This document shows positions 51,599-61,727 of a stretch of 64,000 nucleotides of DNA, one piece after another. Position numbers and translations under genes: made by a program. Below the pieces are notes generated by a model that was not told the DNA's origin, made no database searches, and worked only from the letters and a program-made list of their open reading frames with translations. Numbering within the stretch: the first letter of the stretch is position 1; each line of letters begins with the position of its first letter. This DNA comes from an uncultured Eubacteriales bacterium (GTDB lineage: Bacteria > Bacillota > Clostridia > Peptostreptococcales > Anaerovoracaceae): contig ONAY01000003.1 of assembly GCA_900315895.1 (NCBI GenBank), positions 1-64,000 of the forward strand, given 5' to 3'.

Positions 51599-53284
51599 AT
51601 GGATTACGAAAGATTAGCTGAGATTCTTTTTCCGGAACACCTGGAGTCTCCGGAATACTATGAAACCATATACCCCCTGCGTGACCTCCCCGAAGGAGCA
51701 AAGGTGACCAGGCTGGGGCCTTCACCTACGGGCTTCATTCACCTGGGGAACCTCTACGGAGCCTTCGTTGACGAGAGACTGGCCCACCAGTCCGGCGGAG
51801 TGTTTTTCCTGAGAATAGAGGACACGGATGACAAGCGTCAGGTGGAAGGCGCAGTGGAGACCATCATCAACTCACTGAGGTTCTTCTCCATCAACTTCGA
51901 TGAGGGAGCCGGGATCGACGGGGACACCGGAGATTACGGTGACTATACTCAGTCGAAGAGGGGACCCATCTACAGGGCCTTCGCCAAGAGACTGGTGGCT
52001 GAGGGCAAGGCTTATCCCTGCTTCCTTACAGAGGAAGAGATCGCTGAGATCAGGGAGAAACAGCAGGAACTCAAGGTAAACCCAGGCATCTACGGCAAGT
52101 GGGCCCACTCCAGAGAACTTACTCTGGAGGAGATCCATAAAAAGGTGAACATGGGTGAGGAATTCGTCATCCGTCTCAAGTCTGACGGAGACCTTTCAAA
52201 GCCCGAGGATCAGATCAGAAGGATCAGTGTGAAGGATGCCATAAGAGGTGAACTGTCCATGCCTGAGAATGATCAGGACGTGGTCATCCTGAAGAAGACA
52301 GGCATCCCCACCTATCACTTTGCTCACGTCATAGACGACCATCTCATGAGGACCACACATGTGGTGAGAGGCGCGGAATGGCTTCCGTCCCTTCCGATCC
52401 ACGTGGAGCTATTCGAGAAACTGGGCTGGGAGCCTCCCATCTACTGCCATACCGCACAGCTCATGAAGCTGGACGAGGAGGGCAACAAGAGGAAGCTTTC
52501 CAAGAGGCTGGATCCTGAGCTGAGTCTGGATTACTACAGGCGCGAGGGTTACCATCCAAAGGCCGTCAGAGAGTATCTGCTCACCATTCTGAACTCCAAC
52601 TTCGAGGAGTGGAGGATCGCAAACCCCGACGCTGACGTGGACGAATTCCAGTTCACTCTGGAAAAGATGTCCAACTCCGGCGCGCTCTTCGATCTCAACA
52701 AGCTGAACGATGTTTCCAAGGAGGTGCTCCTCAAGGTGCCCGCCTCTGAGATCTACGATTTCCTAAGAGCCTGGGCGGACGAGTTCAGACCTGACGATCA
52801 GGCGGTACAGACCATGCTGGCTGACAGAGCCTACATGGAGAGAGTGCTGGACATCGGACGGAACGCCGAGAGGAATCCCAGAAAGGACCACATCTTCGCA
52901 AGACAGATGATGGAGAACCTGACATACTTCTTCGACGAGACCTTCGAGATAACCGATCCCATGCCGGAAGAGGTGGTGAACGCAGGCGACGTAAAGGTCA
53001 TCCTCGAGAAGTACCTGGCGACCTACGACCACTCCGATGACAACGAGACCTGGTTCAACAAGATCAGAGAGATCACCGATGAGCTGGGATACGCAGTGAA
53101 GCCCAAGGACTACAAGAAACACCCTGAGGATTACAAGGGACACGTGGGACACGTCTCCACGGTCATCAGAGTCGCCCTCATGGGAAGGCAGCAGAGCCCG
53201 GACGTCTGGGAGATTCAGCAGATCCTGGGAGAAGACAGAGTCAGGGCGAGACTTGAGGGATATCTCAGGGCTCTGGACAGATAG
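51599..53284 (+). CDS. gltX: glutamate--tRNA ligase
   Basis: The 561-residue class I synthetase attaches glutamate to tRNA. The HIGH motif is GPSPTGFIHLGNLYGAF (HLGN) and the KMSKS motif is KRKLSKR, with VVRGAEWLPSLPIHVELFEKLGW between them. The C-terminal helical domains recognise the anticodon. It starts 3 bases after the ligase gene and is longer than most bacterial enzymes (about 470-500), belonging to the longer Clostridia type. The motif order and RIEDTD support GluRS rather than GlnRS, although nondiscriminating charging cannot be judged. Confidence 0.95.
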   Translation: MDYERLAEILFPEHLESPEYYETIYPLRDLPEGAKVTRLGPSPTGFIHLGNLYGAFVDERLAHQSGGVFFLRIEDTDDKRQVEGAVETIINSLRFFSINFDEGAGIDGDTGDYGDYTQSKRGPIYRAFAKRLVAEGKAYPCFLTEEEIAEIREKQQELKVNPGIYGKWAHSRELTLEEIHKKVNMGEEFVIRLKSDGDLSKPEDQIRRISVKDAIRGELSMPENDQDVVILKKTGIPTYHFAHVIDDHLMRTTHVVRGAEWLPSLPIHVELFEKLGWEPPIYCHTAQLMKLDEEGNKRKLSKRLDPELSLDYYRREGYHPKAVREYLLTILNSNFEEWRIANPDADVDEFQFTLEKMSNSGALFDLNKLNDVSKEVLLKVPASEIYDFLRAWADEFRPDDQAVQTMLADRAYMERVLDIGRNAERNPRKDHIFARQMMENLTYFFDETFEITDPMPEEVVNAGDVKVILEKYLATYDHSDDNETWFNKIREITDELGYAVKPKDYKKHPEDYKGHVGHVSTVIRVALMGRQQSPDVWEIQQILGEDRVRARLEGYLRALDR

Positions 53285-53360
53285 TTTTTTGCTCAAGGAA
53301 AGGGGCGCAAAACACCTGCTGCCCTTCACAGAATTTACACAAAAAACTTTAAAAACCCTG

Positions 53361-53389
53361 TTGACATGTGTTGTCGGCAGGGTTATATT
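53361..53389 (+). promoter_or_regulatory. sigma-A promoter of the hrcA-grpE-dnaK-dnaJ operon
   Basis: TTGACA (53361-53366), 17 bases, TATATT (53384-53389); start at about 53397, immediately before the CIRCE element. Confidence 0.9.
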
Positions 53390-53400
53390 AATATTGTAGT

Positions 53401-53427
53401 TTAGCACTCCAATAATGTGAGTGCTAA
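53401..53427. promoter_or_regulatory. CIRCE operator (HrcA binding site)
   Basis: TTAGCACTC-N9-GAGTGCTAA matches the consensus perfectly. HrcA binds it and represses the operon until heat shock; the site covers the transcript start and the leader ahead of hrcA. Confidence 0.98.
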
Positions 53428-53452
53428 TACAGAGAAGATGAGGAGAATGATA

Positions 53453-54562
53453 ATGGAATTAAGTGAGAGAAAACTTAAGATTTTGCAGGCCATTATCAGT
53501 GACTATATCAAGACTGCAGAGCCGGTAGGTTCAAGGACCCTTTCCAAGCAGGACGGACTTAACTACAGTCCCGCTACCATCCGTAATGAGATGGCAGATC
53601 TGGAGGAGATGGGTTACCTGACTCATCCCCATACATCGGCGGGAAGGGTACCTTCGGACAAGGCATACAGACTGTACGTCAATGAGCTGATGGCCAAGTC
53701 TGAACTGTCCAAGGAAGAGAAGACCATAATCTCAAACCGGCTTCACGATACCACGGTGGATTTTGATGAGACCATCAAGCACGCCGCATCCCTTCTTTCG
53801 GAGATCACGAACCTTACAAGTTTCGCCATGACTCCCAAGAAGAACGAAGACGTGATCAAGTACATCAATCTGCTTCCTGTGGACGAGGAGACAGTGGTAA
53901 TGATGATAGTCTCAGAGTCCGGCAAGGTCTCGAACAGAGCCCTGAAGATGTCCGTTCCCTATACGGAGGACAAGTTGGATCTTTTGTCCAAGACCATGAC
54001 CTACAACTACAAGGGAAAGACCGTATCCCAGGCTCTTACCAACAACATCATCGCCAATTTCGAGACCGACGTGGTCGCCATGAGCGGCATGGCTGAGGAT
54101 GTTATGCCCAACTTCATGAAGACCCTTGAGGAGATGCTCAACGTCAATCTCTATATGGACGGGCTCTCAAATATCTTCGACATTCCGGAGTACAGCGACA
54201 TCACCAAGGCCAGAAACTTCATCGAACTCATGAGCCAGAAGGATGAGATCACAAAGAAGCTCATAGAGCGTGATGACGGCATACTGATCACCATCGGCGA
54301 TGAGAACAAGGACAGTGAGCTTTCGGATGTGAGCCTTATCACCGCCAGCTATTCAGTGGACGGTAAGCTCGTGGGTAAGATCGGAGTCATCGGTCCCACC
54401 AGAATGAGATACAGCAAGATCACTTCCATAATGGAGTATTTAACAGACCATTTAACAGATAGTTTCAAGCTCGAAGCAGGAGATGCGGAGGCTGAGGGAG
54501 AGGACAGCGATCCCGAAGACACCGCACTGCCTGAAGAGCAGATCAATAAGGAGAATCAATAA
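53453..54562 (+). CDS. hrcA: heat-inducible transcription repressor HrcA
   Basis: The 369-residue repressor has an N-terminal winged helix (SERKLKILQAIISDYIKTAEPVGSRTL, then YSPATIRNEMADLEEMGYL) and a C-terminal dimerisation/GroE-responsive region (PTRMRYSKITSIMEYL near the end). Start 53453 follows AGGAGA by 6 bases. A preceding open frame extends into the CIRCE element but lacks a proper start. It shares one base with the grpE start. HrcA binds the CIRCE site at 53401, an autoregulatory circuit. Confidence 0.97.
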   Translation: MELSERKLKILQAIISDYIKTAEPVGSRTLSKQDGLNYSPATIRNEMADLEEMGYLTHPHTSAGRVPSDKAYRLYVNELMAKSELSKEEKTIISNRLHDTTVDFDETIKHAASLLSEITNLTSFAMTPKKNEDVIKYINLLPVDEETVVMMIVSESGKVSNRALKMSVPYTEDKLDLLSKTMTYNYKGKTVSQALTNNIIANFETDVVAMSGMAEDVMPNFMKTLEEMLNVNLYMDGLSNIFDIPEYSDITKARNFIELMSQKDEITKKLIERDDGILITIGDENKDSELSDVSLITASYSVDGKLVGKIGVIGPTRMRYSKITSIMEYLTDHLTDSFKLEAGDAEAEGEDSDPEDTALPEEQINKENQ

Positions 54563-55164
54563 TGAGCGAAGAAAAGACCATTCCAATCGAAGAAGTCGAA
54601 GAGACAGTGACGGAAGAGACTCCAGCGGAGGAAAAGGAAACTGAAGATAAGGCTGAATGCGCGGAATGCACCGAAGAGAACACCGCTTCTGAGGAGCCGA
54701 AGGAAGAGGCGCCGAAACAGGATGCCAAGCTGGAAGAGGCCGAGAAGAAGTATCAGGAGCTTAATTCCAAGTACATGAGGCTGGCTGCAGACTTCCAGAA
54801 TCAGAAGAAGAGATATGAGAAGGAGAAGGCGGACATCTACATGTACGCCGGAGAAGATATCATAAAGCAGATCCTGGATGTGATGGATAACTTCGACAGA
54901 GCCATCGACATGGGCGGAGATACGGATCCCAAGTTCAAGGAAGGAATGGAACTCATATTCAAGCAGCTCATGGCAGTGCTTGAAAAGGCGGGAGTCAAGG
55001 AGATCGAGGCTCTCGGAGAGGAGTTTGACCCTAACTTCCACAACGCCGTGATGATGGAGGATACGGACGAGTACGAGTCCAACAAGGTATCCGGCGTGAT
55101 CCAGAAGGGTTACATGATGAAGTCAAAAGTGCTGAGACCCAGTATGGTCAAGGTTGCAAAATAA
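54562..55164 (+). CDS. grpE: GrpE nucleotide exchange factor
   Basis: The 200-residue co-chaperone has an acidic N-terminal 50 residues, a long coiled-coil region and a C-terminal domain with KPSMVKVAK-type ending. The family motifs AEVENARRR-like segment (LAADFQNQKKRYEKEKADI) and DNFDRAI are visible. It releases ADP from DnaK. The gene starts at the hrcA stop (TAATG), followed by dnaK after 44 bases. Confidence 0.96.
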   Translation: MSEEKTIPIEEVEETVTEETPAEEKETEDKAECAECTEENTASEEPKEEAPKQDAKLEEAEKKYQELNSKYMRLAADFQNQKKRYEKEKADIYMYAGEDIIKQILDVMDNFDRAIDMGGDTDPKFKEGMELIFKQLMAVLEKAGVKEIEALGEEFDPNFHNAVMMEDTDEYESNKVSGVIQKGYMMKSKVLRPSMVKVAK

Positions 55165-55208
55165 TATAGTATACACAGTAAACAATCTTTTTATCAGGAG
55201 GAAATAAA

Positions 55209-57083
55209 ATGTCAAAAGTTATAGGTATAGACCTTGGAACCACCAACAGCTGCGTAGCCATTCTTGAAGGCGGCGAGCCTATGGTAATCACCAACCCCGA
55301 AGGATCAAGAACCACTCCTTCCGTGGTAGGATTCAAGAAAGACGGTGAAAGACTGGTAGGAGAGACAGCCAAGAGACAGGCTGTGACCAACCCGGACAGA
55401 ACCGTATCTTCCATCAAGAGACACATGGGAGAGAATTACAAAGTGACCATCGACGGTAAAGATTACACACCTCAGGACATCAGCGCCATGATCCTTACAA
55501 AGCTCAAGAACGACGCTGAAGCATATCTGGGAGAGAAGGTAACAGAAGCCGTCATCACAGTTCCCGCTTACTTCTCCGATGCTCAGAAGCAGGCAACAAA
55601 GGACGCAGGACGTATTGCAGGTCTCGATGTCAAGAGGATCATCAACGAACCTACAGCTGCATCCCTTGCTTACGGACTTGACAAAGAGATGGGATCCCAC
55701 AAGATCATGGTATATGACCTTGGCGGAGGCACATTCGATGTATCCATCCTTGAACTTGGCGACGGAGTATTCGAAGTACTGGCCACCAACGGTGACACAC
55801 ACCTTGGCGGAGACGACTTCGACGACGTGCTGGTAAACTGGCTGGCTGATGATTTTGCAAGACAGAACGGCGTTGACCTTCGTCAGGACAAGATGGCTGC
55901 CCAGAGACTTAAGGATGCAGCAGAAAAGGCTAAGAAGGAACTTTCAAGCTCCCAGACAGCCAATATCAACCTGCCCTTCATCTCCGTATCTCAGGACGGA
56001 CCTCTCCACCTGAACGTGGACCTTACAAGACCCAAGTTCGATCAGCTCACTGAGCACCTGGTACAGAGAACAGTTGAACCCATGAAGAAGGCAATGGCTG
56101 ACGCCAAGGTAACACCGGCTGATCTGGACAAGGTCATCCTGGTAGGCGGATCCACACGTATCCCCGCAGTTCAGGCCATCGTACAGAAGGTTACAGGCAA
56201 GGAACCCTTCAAGGGCATCAACCCCGATGAGTGCGTAGCAGTAGGAGCTGCCATTCAGGCCGGAGTACTTACAGGTGAAGTACATGACGTCCTGCTTCTG
56301 GACGTAACACCGCTTTCACTTTCCATCGAGACTCTGGGCGGAGTTGCAACCAAGCTCATCGAGAGAAACACCACCATTCCTACAAAGAAGTCACAGATCT
56401 TCTCCACAGCAGCTGACAACCAGACTGCAGTAGATATCCACGTAATGCAGGGTGAGAGACCCATGGCAGCCGGCAACACCACACTGGGAAGATTCCAGCT
56501 TACAGGAATCGCTCCGGCCCCCCGTGGAATCCCTCAGATCGAGGTTACCTTCGATATCGACGCTAACGGTATCGTAAACGTATCTGCAAAGGATATGGGA
56601 ACAGGCAAGGAGCAGAGGATCACCATCACATCTTCCACCAACCTGTCCGAGGACGAGATCCAGAGAAAGATCAAGGAAGCAGAGCAGTATGCTCAGGAAG
56701 ATAAGAAGAGAGCTGAGGAAGTTGAACTCAGGAACAAGGCAGAAGCCCTCATCTACGATACAGAGAAATCGCTGAAGGATCTGGAAGGCAAGCTTTCAGA
56801 CTCCGAGAAGCAGGAGATCACCGATGCCAAGGATCAGCTCAGCGCAGTCTTAAACAACGGTACTCCCGATCAGATTAAGGAGAAGACAGAGGCTCTCACA
56901 GAGAAGTTCCACATCATCTCCACCAGACTCTATGAGCAGGCAGCTCAGCAGAACCAGCAGGCTCAGCAGTATCAGGCCGGCCCTGACATGGGAGCTCAGA
57001 ACATGGGCGGACAGGATCAGGGAACACAGGAACAGCCCAAGGACGACAACGTCGTAGACGCTGACTACACTGTAGTTGACTGA
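55209..57083 (+). CDS. dnaK: chaperone DnaK (Hsp70)
   Basis: The 624-residue ATPase chaperone has [13 protein letters not shown] at the start, the phosphate motif [24 protein letters not shown] and the substrate-binding domain, with an acidic-free Gln-rich C-terminus ([12 protein letters not shown]) and end [16 protein letters not shown] site; stable leader not evident. It works with GrpE and DnaJ encoded on either side. A GGGGGCC/GGCCCCC hairpin follows before dnaJ. Confidence 0.98.
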   Translation: MSKVIGIDLGTTNSCVAILEGGEPMVITNPEGSRTTPSVVGFKKDGERLVGETAKRQAVTNPDRTVSSIKRHMGENYKVTIDGKDYTPQDISAMILTKLKNDAEAYLGEKVTEAVITVPAYFSDAQKQATKDAGRIAGLDVKRIINEPTAASLAYGLDKEMGSHKIMVYDLGGGTFDVSILELGDGVFEVLATNGDTHLGGDDFDDVLVNWLADDFARQNGVDLRQDKMAAQRLKDAAEKAKKELSSSQTANINLPFISVSQDGPLHLNVDLTRPKFDQLTEHLVQRTVEPMKKAMADAKVTPADLDKVILVGGSTRIPAVQAIVQKVTGKEPFKGINPDECVAVGAAIQAGVLTGEVHDVLLLDVTPLSLSIETLGGVATKLIERNTTIPTKKSQIFSTAADNQTAVDIHVMQGERPMAAGNTTLGRFQLTGIAPAPRGIPQIEVTFDIDANGIVNVSAKDMGTGKEQRITITSSTNLSEDEIQRKIKEAEQYAQEDKKRAEEVELRNKAEALIYDTEKSLKDLEGKLSDSEKQEITDAKDQLSAVLNNGTPDQIKEKTEALTEKFHIISTRLYEQAAQQNQQAQQYQAGPDMGAQNMGGQDQGTQEQPKDDNVVDADYTVVD

Positions 57084-57110
57084 TGAAAAAATAAAAGATA
57101 TTACGGCTTC

Positions 57111-57139
57111 AGGGGGCCATTGGCCCCCTTGTAGCTTTG
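57111..57139 (+). terminator. dnaK-dnaJ intergenic hairpin
   Basis: AGGGGGCC (57111-57118) pairs with GGCCCCCT (57122-57129) around a 3-base loop, followed by TTGTAGCTTT, an imperfect T run; likely partial termination or transcript processing that lowers dnaJ relative to dnaK. Confidence 0.6.
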
Positions 57140-57158
57140 GATTGAAAGAGTTTTAGTA

Positions 57159-58325
57159 ATGGCAGAAAAGCGTGATTATTACGAAGTCCTGGGATTGAAG
57201 AAGGGTGCGTCCGACGACGATATCAAGAAGGCCTACAGAAAGATGGCCATGAAGTATCATCCGGACAGGAATCCCGGGGACAAAGAGGCAGAGGATAAGT
57301 TCAAAGAGGTCAACGAGGCCTATTCCGTTCTTTCCGACGCCGACAAAAAATCAAAATATGACAGATTCGGCTTCGCAGGGGTAGATCCCAACTCCGGCTT
57401 CGGAGGCGGCGGACAGGGCTTTGGCGGATTCGGACAGGGCTTCGGCGGCTTCAGCGGCTTCGGCGGTTTCGAGGATATCTTCGACATGTTCGGCGGCGGC
57501 TTCGGAGGTGCCAACCAGTCTCGCCGTGCCAATCAGCCAAGAAAGGGCAGAGACCTTCAGAAGGCCATAGCCATCACCTTTGAAGAGGCGGCTTTCGGAT
57601 GCAAAAAGACCATAACCCTCACCAAGAACGTCACATGCTCCACCTGTAAGGGAGACGGAGCTAAGCCGGGCACATCCAAGAGAACTTGTCCAAAGTGCGG
57701 TGGATCCGGCCAGGTAGCCACCACTCAGAGGACCCCATTTGGACAGTTCCAGACGGTGAACACCTGCGACCAGTGCGGCGGATCAGGTAAGGTCATCGAC
57801 ACACCCTGCTCCGATTGCGGAGGATCCGGACGCGTTAGGAAGAAGGTATCCATCACTGTGGACATTCCTGCCGGCGTGGATAACGAATCCGTGATACCCA
57901 TCAGAGGACAGGGAGAGCCCGGATACAACGGCGGCGCATCAGGAGACCTGTACCTGGTGCTCAATGTCAAGCCCCACCAGATGTTCAGAAGAAACGGCGC
58001 AGACCTCTATCTGGATATCCCCATCAGCTTCGACCAGGCTGCTCTTGGAGCAGAGATCACCGTTCCCACTCTGGACGGCAAGGTGAAGTACAAGATCCCT
58101 GCAGGCACCCAGCCCGGAACCAAGTTCAGACTGAAGAACAAGGGCATCAAGTACCTGAAGCGTGACGACAAGGGCGACCTCTATGTCACCGTTAATCTTG
58201 AGATACCCACCAAGCTCAACGGCAAACAGAAAAAGGCCATCGAAGCCATGGCTAAGGAAGTTGACGAGGGCTGCTATCAGTCCCGCTCCAGCTTCGCCAG
58301 AAAGATCAGAGAGTGGTTTGAATAA
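57159..58325 (+). CDS. dnaJ: chaperone DnaJ (Hsp40)
   Basis: The 388-residue co-chaperone has a J domain with HPD ([10 protein letters not shown]), a Gly/Phe-rich region ([16 protein letters not shown]), four CxxCxGxG zinc repeats ([37 protein letters not shown]) and the C-terminal domain. It stimulates DnaK ATPase and delivers substrates. Family length. It lies 75 bases after dnaK, with no own CIRCE seen. Confidence 0.97.
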   Translation: MAEKRDYYEVLGLKKGASDDDIKKAYRKMAMKYHPDRNPGDKEAEDKFKEVNEAYSVLSDADKKSKYDRFGFAGVDPNSGFGGGGQGFGGFGQGFGGFSGFGGFEDIFDMFGGGFGGANQSRRANQPRKGRDLQKAIAITFEEAAFGCKKTITLTKNVTCSTCKGDGAKPGTSKRTCPKCGGSGQVATTQRTPFGQFQTVNTCDQCGGSGKVIDTPCSDCGGSGRVRKKVSITVDIPAGVDNESVIPIRGQGEPGYNGGASGDLYLVLNVKPHQMFRRNGADLYLDIPISFDQAALGAEITVPTLDGKVKYKIPAGTQPGTKFRLKNKGIKYLKRDDKGDLYVTVNLEIPTKLNGKQKKAIEAMAKEVDEGCYQSRSSFARKIREWFE

Positions 58326-58333
58326 TTGAGCTC

Positions 58334-59398
58334 ATGAAGGCATTGATAGCTATGAGCGGCGGTGTTGATTCCAGCGTCGCCGCTCTTCTTACAAAAGAAA
58401 AAGGAATAGACTGCATTGGCTGCACCATGAAGCTTTACGAGGCGGAGGATACAGATCTTGAGCCCACGGACGGAAGGACCTGCTGCAGTCTGGATGATGC
58501 GGAGGATGCCAGAAGCGTGGCGAGACGCCTTGGCATGCCTTTTTATGTCTTCAATTACAAGGACGAGTTCAGACAGCGGGTAATGGGTAAGTTTGCAGCC
58601 TGCTATGAGAGAGGGGAAACTCCCAATCCCTGCATCGACTGCAACAACTATCTTAAGTTCGGTAAGCTCCATGAGAGGGCAGAGGTCTTGGGATGCGACT
58701 TTGTGGTCACAGGGCACTATGCCAGGATCGAAAAGGTGGGGGATGAATATTTCCTAAAGAAGGCCCTGGACGACACCAAGGATCAGAGCTACGTCCTTTA
58801 CGGCCTGACTCAGGAGAAGCTGGCCCACACCATGTTCCCTCTGGGAGAACTGACAAAGGCGGAAGCTCGCCTGATCGCAGAAAAGAACGGCTTCAGGAAC
58901 GCCAACAAGCCTGACAGCCAGGATATCTGTTTCGTCCCAAATGGAGATTATGCAAGTGTGGTGGAGAAGATCACGGGCAACCATCCTGAACCCGGAGACT
59001 TCGTGGACAAGGACGGAAAGGTTCTTGGACGCCACCAGGGGATCATCAACTACACCATCGGCCAGCGCAAGGGCCTGGGCCTCGCCATGGGCCACCCGGT
59101 ATTCGTCTGCGGGATCTGCCCTGAGTGCAATCAGGTGGTGATCGGCGAGAACGACGATCTCATGAGCAAGACCTGCACCGCAAAAAACTTTAACTGGATC
59201 TCAGGCCACGCTCCAAAGGAGCCCGTCAGGTGCAGCGCCAAGACCCGCTACCGCATGAAGGAGCAGCCGGGAACGGCTTATCCTACAGATGATGGGGTCA
59301 GGTTCGAATTCGATAAGCCCGTGAGAGCCATAACCCCCGGGCAGTCCCTGGTCATCTATGACGGAGACCTGGTGCTGGGCGGCGGCGAGATAATTTAG
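58334..59398 (+). CDS. mnmA: tRNA-specific 2-thiouridylase MnmA
   Basis: The 354-residue PP-loop enzyme thiolates U34 of Glu, Gln and Lys tRNAs. It has SGGVDSSVAA (ATP pyrophosphate loop), the nucleophile Cys103 in NPCIDCNNYLKF, and the second catalytic Cys199 in SQDICF, as in Escherichia coli numbering. An extra Cys at 100 is present. The gene starts 9 bases after dnaJ with no strong ribosome site, suggesting coupling to the dnaJ end. A terminator follows. Confidence 0.96.
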   Translation: MKALIAMSGGVDSSVAALLTKEKGIDCIGCTMKLYEAEDTDLEPTDGRTCCSLDDAEDARSVARRLGMPFYVFNYKDEFRQRVMGKFAACYERGETPNPCIDCNNYLKFGKLHERAEVLGCDFVVTGHYARIEKVGDEYFLKKALDDTKDQSYVLYGLTQEKLAHTMFPLGELTKAEARLIAEKNGFRNANKPDSQDICFVPNGDYASVVEKITGNHPEPGDFVDKDGKVLGRHQGIINYTIGQRKGLGLAMGHPVFVCGICPECNQVVIGENDDLMSKTCTAKNFNWISGHAPKEPVRCSAKTRYRMKEQPGTAYPTDDGVRFEFDKPVRAITPGQSLVIYDGDLVLGGGEII

Positions 59399-59413
59399 GG
59401 ATAGGATAAAGTG

Positions 59414-59449
59414 TCCGCCTCAGGGATGAAAACGTGGGGCGGATTTTTT
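59414..59449 (+). terminator. terminator after mnmA
   Basis: TCCGCC (59414-59419) pairs with GGCGGA (59438-59443) around an 18-base loop and six T follow. It may end the hrcA-to-mnmA transcript. Confidence 0.75.
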
Positions 59450-59509
59450 GTGCAAAAAATCCTTGACTATATTGTTACAGTATACTTTATGATGGTCTTG
59501 GAGGTAAAA

Positions 59510-60880
59510 ATGAGACGAGAAGATCTGACTTTAAGAAATAAAATATGCTACGGAATAGGCGGGATCTGTGACAATACACTTTACACACTTACGGGAACGT
59601 ATCTTTTGCTGTTCCTTACGACGGTGGCGGGAGTGTCGCCTGCGGTGGCAGGCACCATATCGGCTGCAGGATCCCTCTGGGAAGCCTTTGCCGGGCCTTA
59701 CATCGGCTACAGGTCCGACAATACCAGGTCCAGATTTGGCAAGCGCAGGCCCTTCATGATGGCCGCATCGGTGCCGGTGGCCCTTACCACCAGTCTTCTG
59801 TTCATGACCATAAATGCCGGGCCCGGTGTCAAGACTGTGTATTACCTGGTGGTGATAGTGCTGTTCTGGACGTTTTTCAGCATGGACTTCGTCCCCTACG
59901 TCAGCCTGGGAGCCGATATTACAGATGATTATCACGGCCGTACCGTGCTCAGGTCCTATGCCTACGTATTCAATCAGGTGGGCATGCTGATCGGAATGGT
60001 GCTTCCCACTTTGATCGTGGAACGTGTTACGAGCATGGGGGCTACCACACAGCGCGGCTGGCTGGCGGTGGGAATATTCTGCGGAGTGGTGGCCGGAGCT
60101 GCTGCCCTGATATCTGCAGTTACAGTAAGGACTCCTGACAGTGCAAAAGATCCGGTTCCGGACGATACGACCCATAAGGAGAAGGCTGCGGGTGCCATAT
60201 TAAAAGAATATGCCTCTCTTCTCAAACTCAAGCCCATGAGAATGGTGGTGGTGGCATCGGTGCTCTACCTGATAGCCAATACATTCTTCTCATCGGACAG
60301 GGTCTTCTTTATGACACTGAATGCCGGAATGGGGCAGGACAGAGTGTCTCTGGTCATGCTGGTGATCACATTGTCAGGCATAGCGTTCGTTCCATTTATC
60401 GAGAGAATAGCCGGAAAGACCGATAAGACGGCGGTCTTCAAGTACGGCATAGGTATAGCAGGAGCGATCATGATGGTGTTGAGGTTATTCGATATGACAT
60501 CTATGGGCGGTATCATCATCGTAAGCCTTCTGTATTCCCTGGCTAATACCTGCTACTGGCAGCTGATGCCATCAATGATATACGATATAACGGAAGTGGT
60601 GGAGAAGGAGACAGGGAAGTCACAGACCGGAGCTGTCATATCCTTCCAGGCCCTTTCCGAGTCTTTGTCCATTGCGGCGGGGCTCCAGGGACTGGGATTG
60701 ATCCTGGGACTGGCCGGATTCGATGAGAACATTGCGTTCAACCTTCAGCCCGTATCCGCACTGACATGGGTATCGAACTGCTTCACTCTTATCCCGGGCC
60801 TCTTCATGGTCCTGGTATTCATAGTCATGCTAAAGTATCCCATCAACAAAAAGACCATGGACGAGATTAGGAATGTTTAG
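59510..60880 (+). CDS. MFS-type GPH (glycoside-pentoside-hexuronide) family symporter
   Basis: The 456-residue membrane protein has about twelve helices and N-terminal features of the GPH/MFS_2 group: GIGGICDNTLYTL, then DPYIGYRSDNTRSRFGKRRPFMM-like loop (RSRFGKRRPFMM is the mark of the family). Relatives import sugars or hexuronides with Na+ or H+; substrate unknown. Start 59510 follows GGAGG; longer in-frame upstream starts lie in the terminator/promoter region and are unlikely. A promoter is expected at 59450-59500 (TTGACT at 59463) but its -10 is not clear. No enzyme genes are beside it. Confidence 0.9.
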   Translation: MRREDLTLRNKICYGIGGICDNTLYTLTGTYLLLFLTTVAGVSPAVAGTISAAGSLWEAFAGPYIGYRSDNTRSRFGKRRPFMMAASVPVALTTSLLFMTINAGPGVKTVYYLVVIVLFWTFFSMDFVPYVSLGADITDDYHGRTVLRSYAYVFNQVGMLIGMVLPTLIVERVTSMGATTQRGWLAVGIFCGVVAGAAALISAVTVRTPDSAKDPVPDDTTHKEKAAGAILKEYASLLKLKPMRMVVVASVLYLIANTFFSSDRVFFMTLNAGMGQDRVSLVMLVITLSGIAFVPFIERIAGKTDKTAVFKYGIGIAGAIMMVLRLFDMTSMGGIIIVSLLYSLANTCYWQLMPSMIYDITEVVEKETGKSQTGAVISFQALSESLSIAAGLQGLGLILGLAGFDENIAFNLQPVSALTWVSNCFTLIPGLFMVLVFIVMLKYPINKKTMDEIRNV

Positions 60881-60890
60881 TTTAAAATAG

Positions 60891-60926
60891 AAAAGAGCAG
60901 ATCTGAAATATCAGATCTGCTCTTTT
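60891..60926. terminator. bidirectional terminator
   Basis: AAAAGAGCAGATCTGA (60891-60906) pairs perfectly with TCAGATCTGCTCTTTT (60911-60926) with an AATA loop; A and T runs serve both strands, between the GPH symporter and the convergent hypothetical gene. Confidence 0.95.
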
Positions 60927-60939
60927 GTAATTATCTTTA

Positions 60940-61629
60940 TCAGTCTTCTTCGAAGTCCCTCATGCCGAGGATATCTTCCTTTGTGACCTCCTGCTTTGCT
61001 TCCTTAGGTCTGGAAGAGAAGGCGTATCTCAGAAGAGCGTCTCTTAAGTGCTGAGGCTCCACCTTCATAAGGGATGCGCATCCGAAGGCAATAACTGAGT
61101 TGAGAACGTCATTGATATCTGAGGAGGCGATGGTAACTCCCACGAAAAGGTTCTTGTCATAGCCGGGCACGAACCTATTTATCATTCTCGTACCAAGATC
61201 CGATGCGGGCTTGTATACCAGCTCAAAACTGTAGCCTAAAGGGCCTTTTCGGATGTTTTGAGCGAAGAAATTGGCATCCTGGTCGTCCAGGTCGAAGGTG
61301 AGGACTTTGGCCTCACAGGACCCGGTAAGCTCTTCCAGAAGTGGATCGGCCAGGGGAGCCAGGATCCTTCCGTTTCTTCCCAGACTGAGACCGTCGTTAA
61401 AGGTATCCCGGTCAAGCTTCTCATAGGCTACGGAATCCGGCCTGGGCGTCTGGGGCTCAGGCATGTCATTGTCCCGCTCTCCTCCGGTTACGATCAGGCT
61501 TCTGTCTTCAAGCCTTCTTGATATGGGATCTATGGTGACATAGTTCAGCACATAGTCACAGAGAGGAATACAGGAGCCCTTATCAAGGCCTCTTCTTATT
61601 AAAATGGTTTTTCTTTCGTCTTTTGCCAT
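60940..61629 (-). CDS. conserved-looking hypothetical protein downstream of rpsT
   Basis: The 229-residue protein has no signal peptide or membrane helix. It starts with a basic segment (MAKDERKTILIRRGLDKGS), continues with a mixed alpha/beta region (CDYVLNYVTIDPISRR, then FELVYKPASDLGTRMINRF and FVGVTIASSDINDVLNSVIAFGCASLMKV) and ends in an acidic tail (DILGMRDFEED). I do not recognise the family. AGGAAG lies upstream. It follows rpsT on the minus strand after a terminator, so expression is probably by readthrough from rpsT or an unseen promoter. It may be a clade-restricted protein. Confidence 0.55.
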   Translation of the reverse strand: MAKDERKTILIRRGLDKGSCIPLCDYVLNYVTIDPISRRLEDRSLIVTGGERDNDMPEPQTPRPDSVAYEKLDRDTFNDGLSLGRNGRILAPLADPLLEELTGSCEAKVLTFDLDDQDANFFAQNIRKGPLGYSFELVYKPASDLGTRMINRFVPGYDKNLFVGVTIASSDINDVLNSVIAFGCASLMKVEPQHLRDALLRYAFSSRPKEAKQEVTKEDILGMRDFEED

Positions 61630-61640
61630 GGTATCTTCCT

Positions 61641-61676
61641 AAAAAAATGAGCCCAGAGGAGACACATTCTCTGGGC
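61641..61676 (-). terminator. terminator of rpsT on the minus strand
   Basis: GCCCAGAG (61651-61658) and CTCTGGGC (61669-61676) pair; on the minus strand a T7 run (61641-61647) follows the stem after three bases. Confidence 0.85.
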
Positions 61677-61727
61677 AGTTGCTCATTCTTACGCATTTAA
61701 CTTATGCGCTGTGGGGACGGGTGAGAC

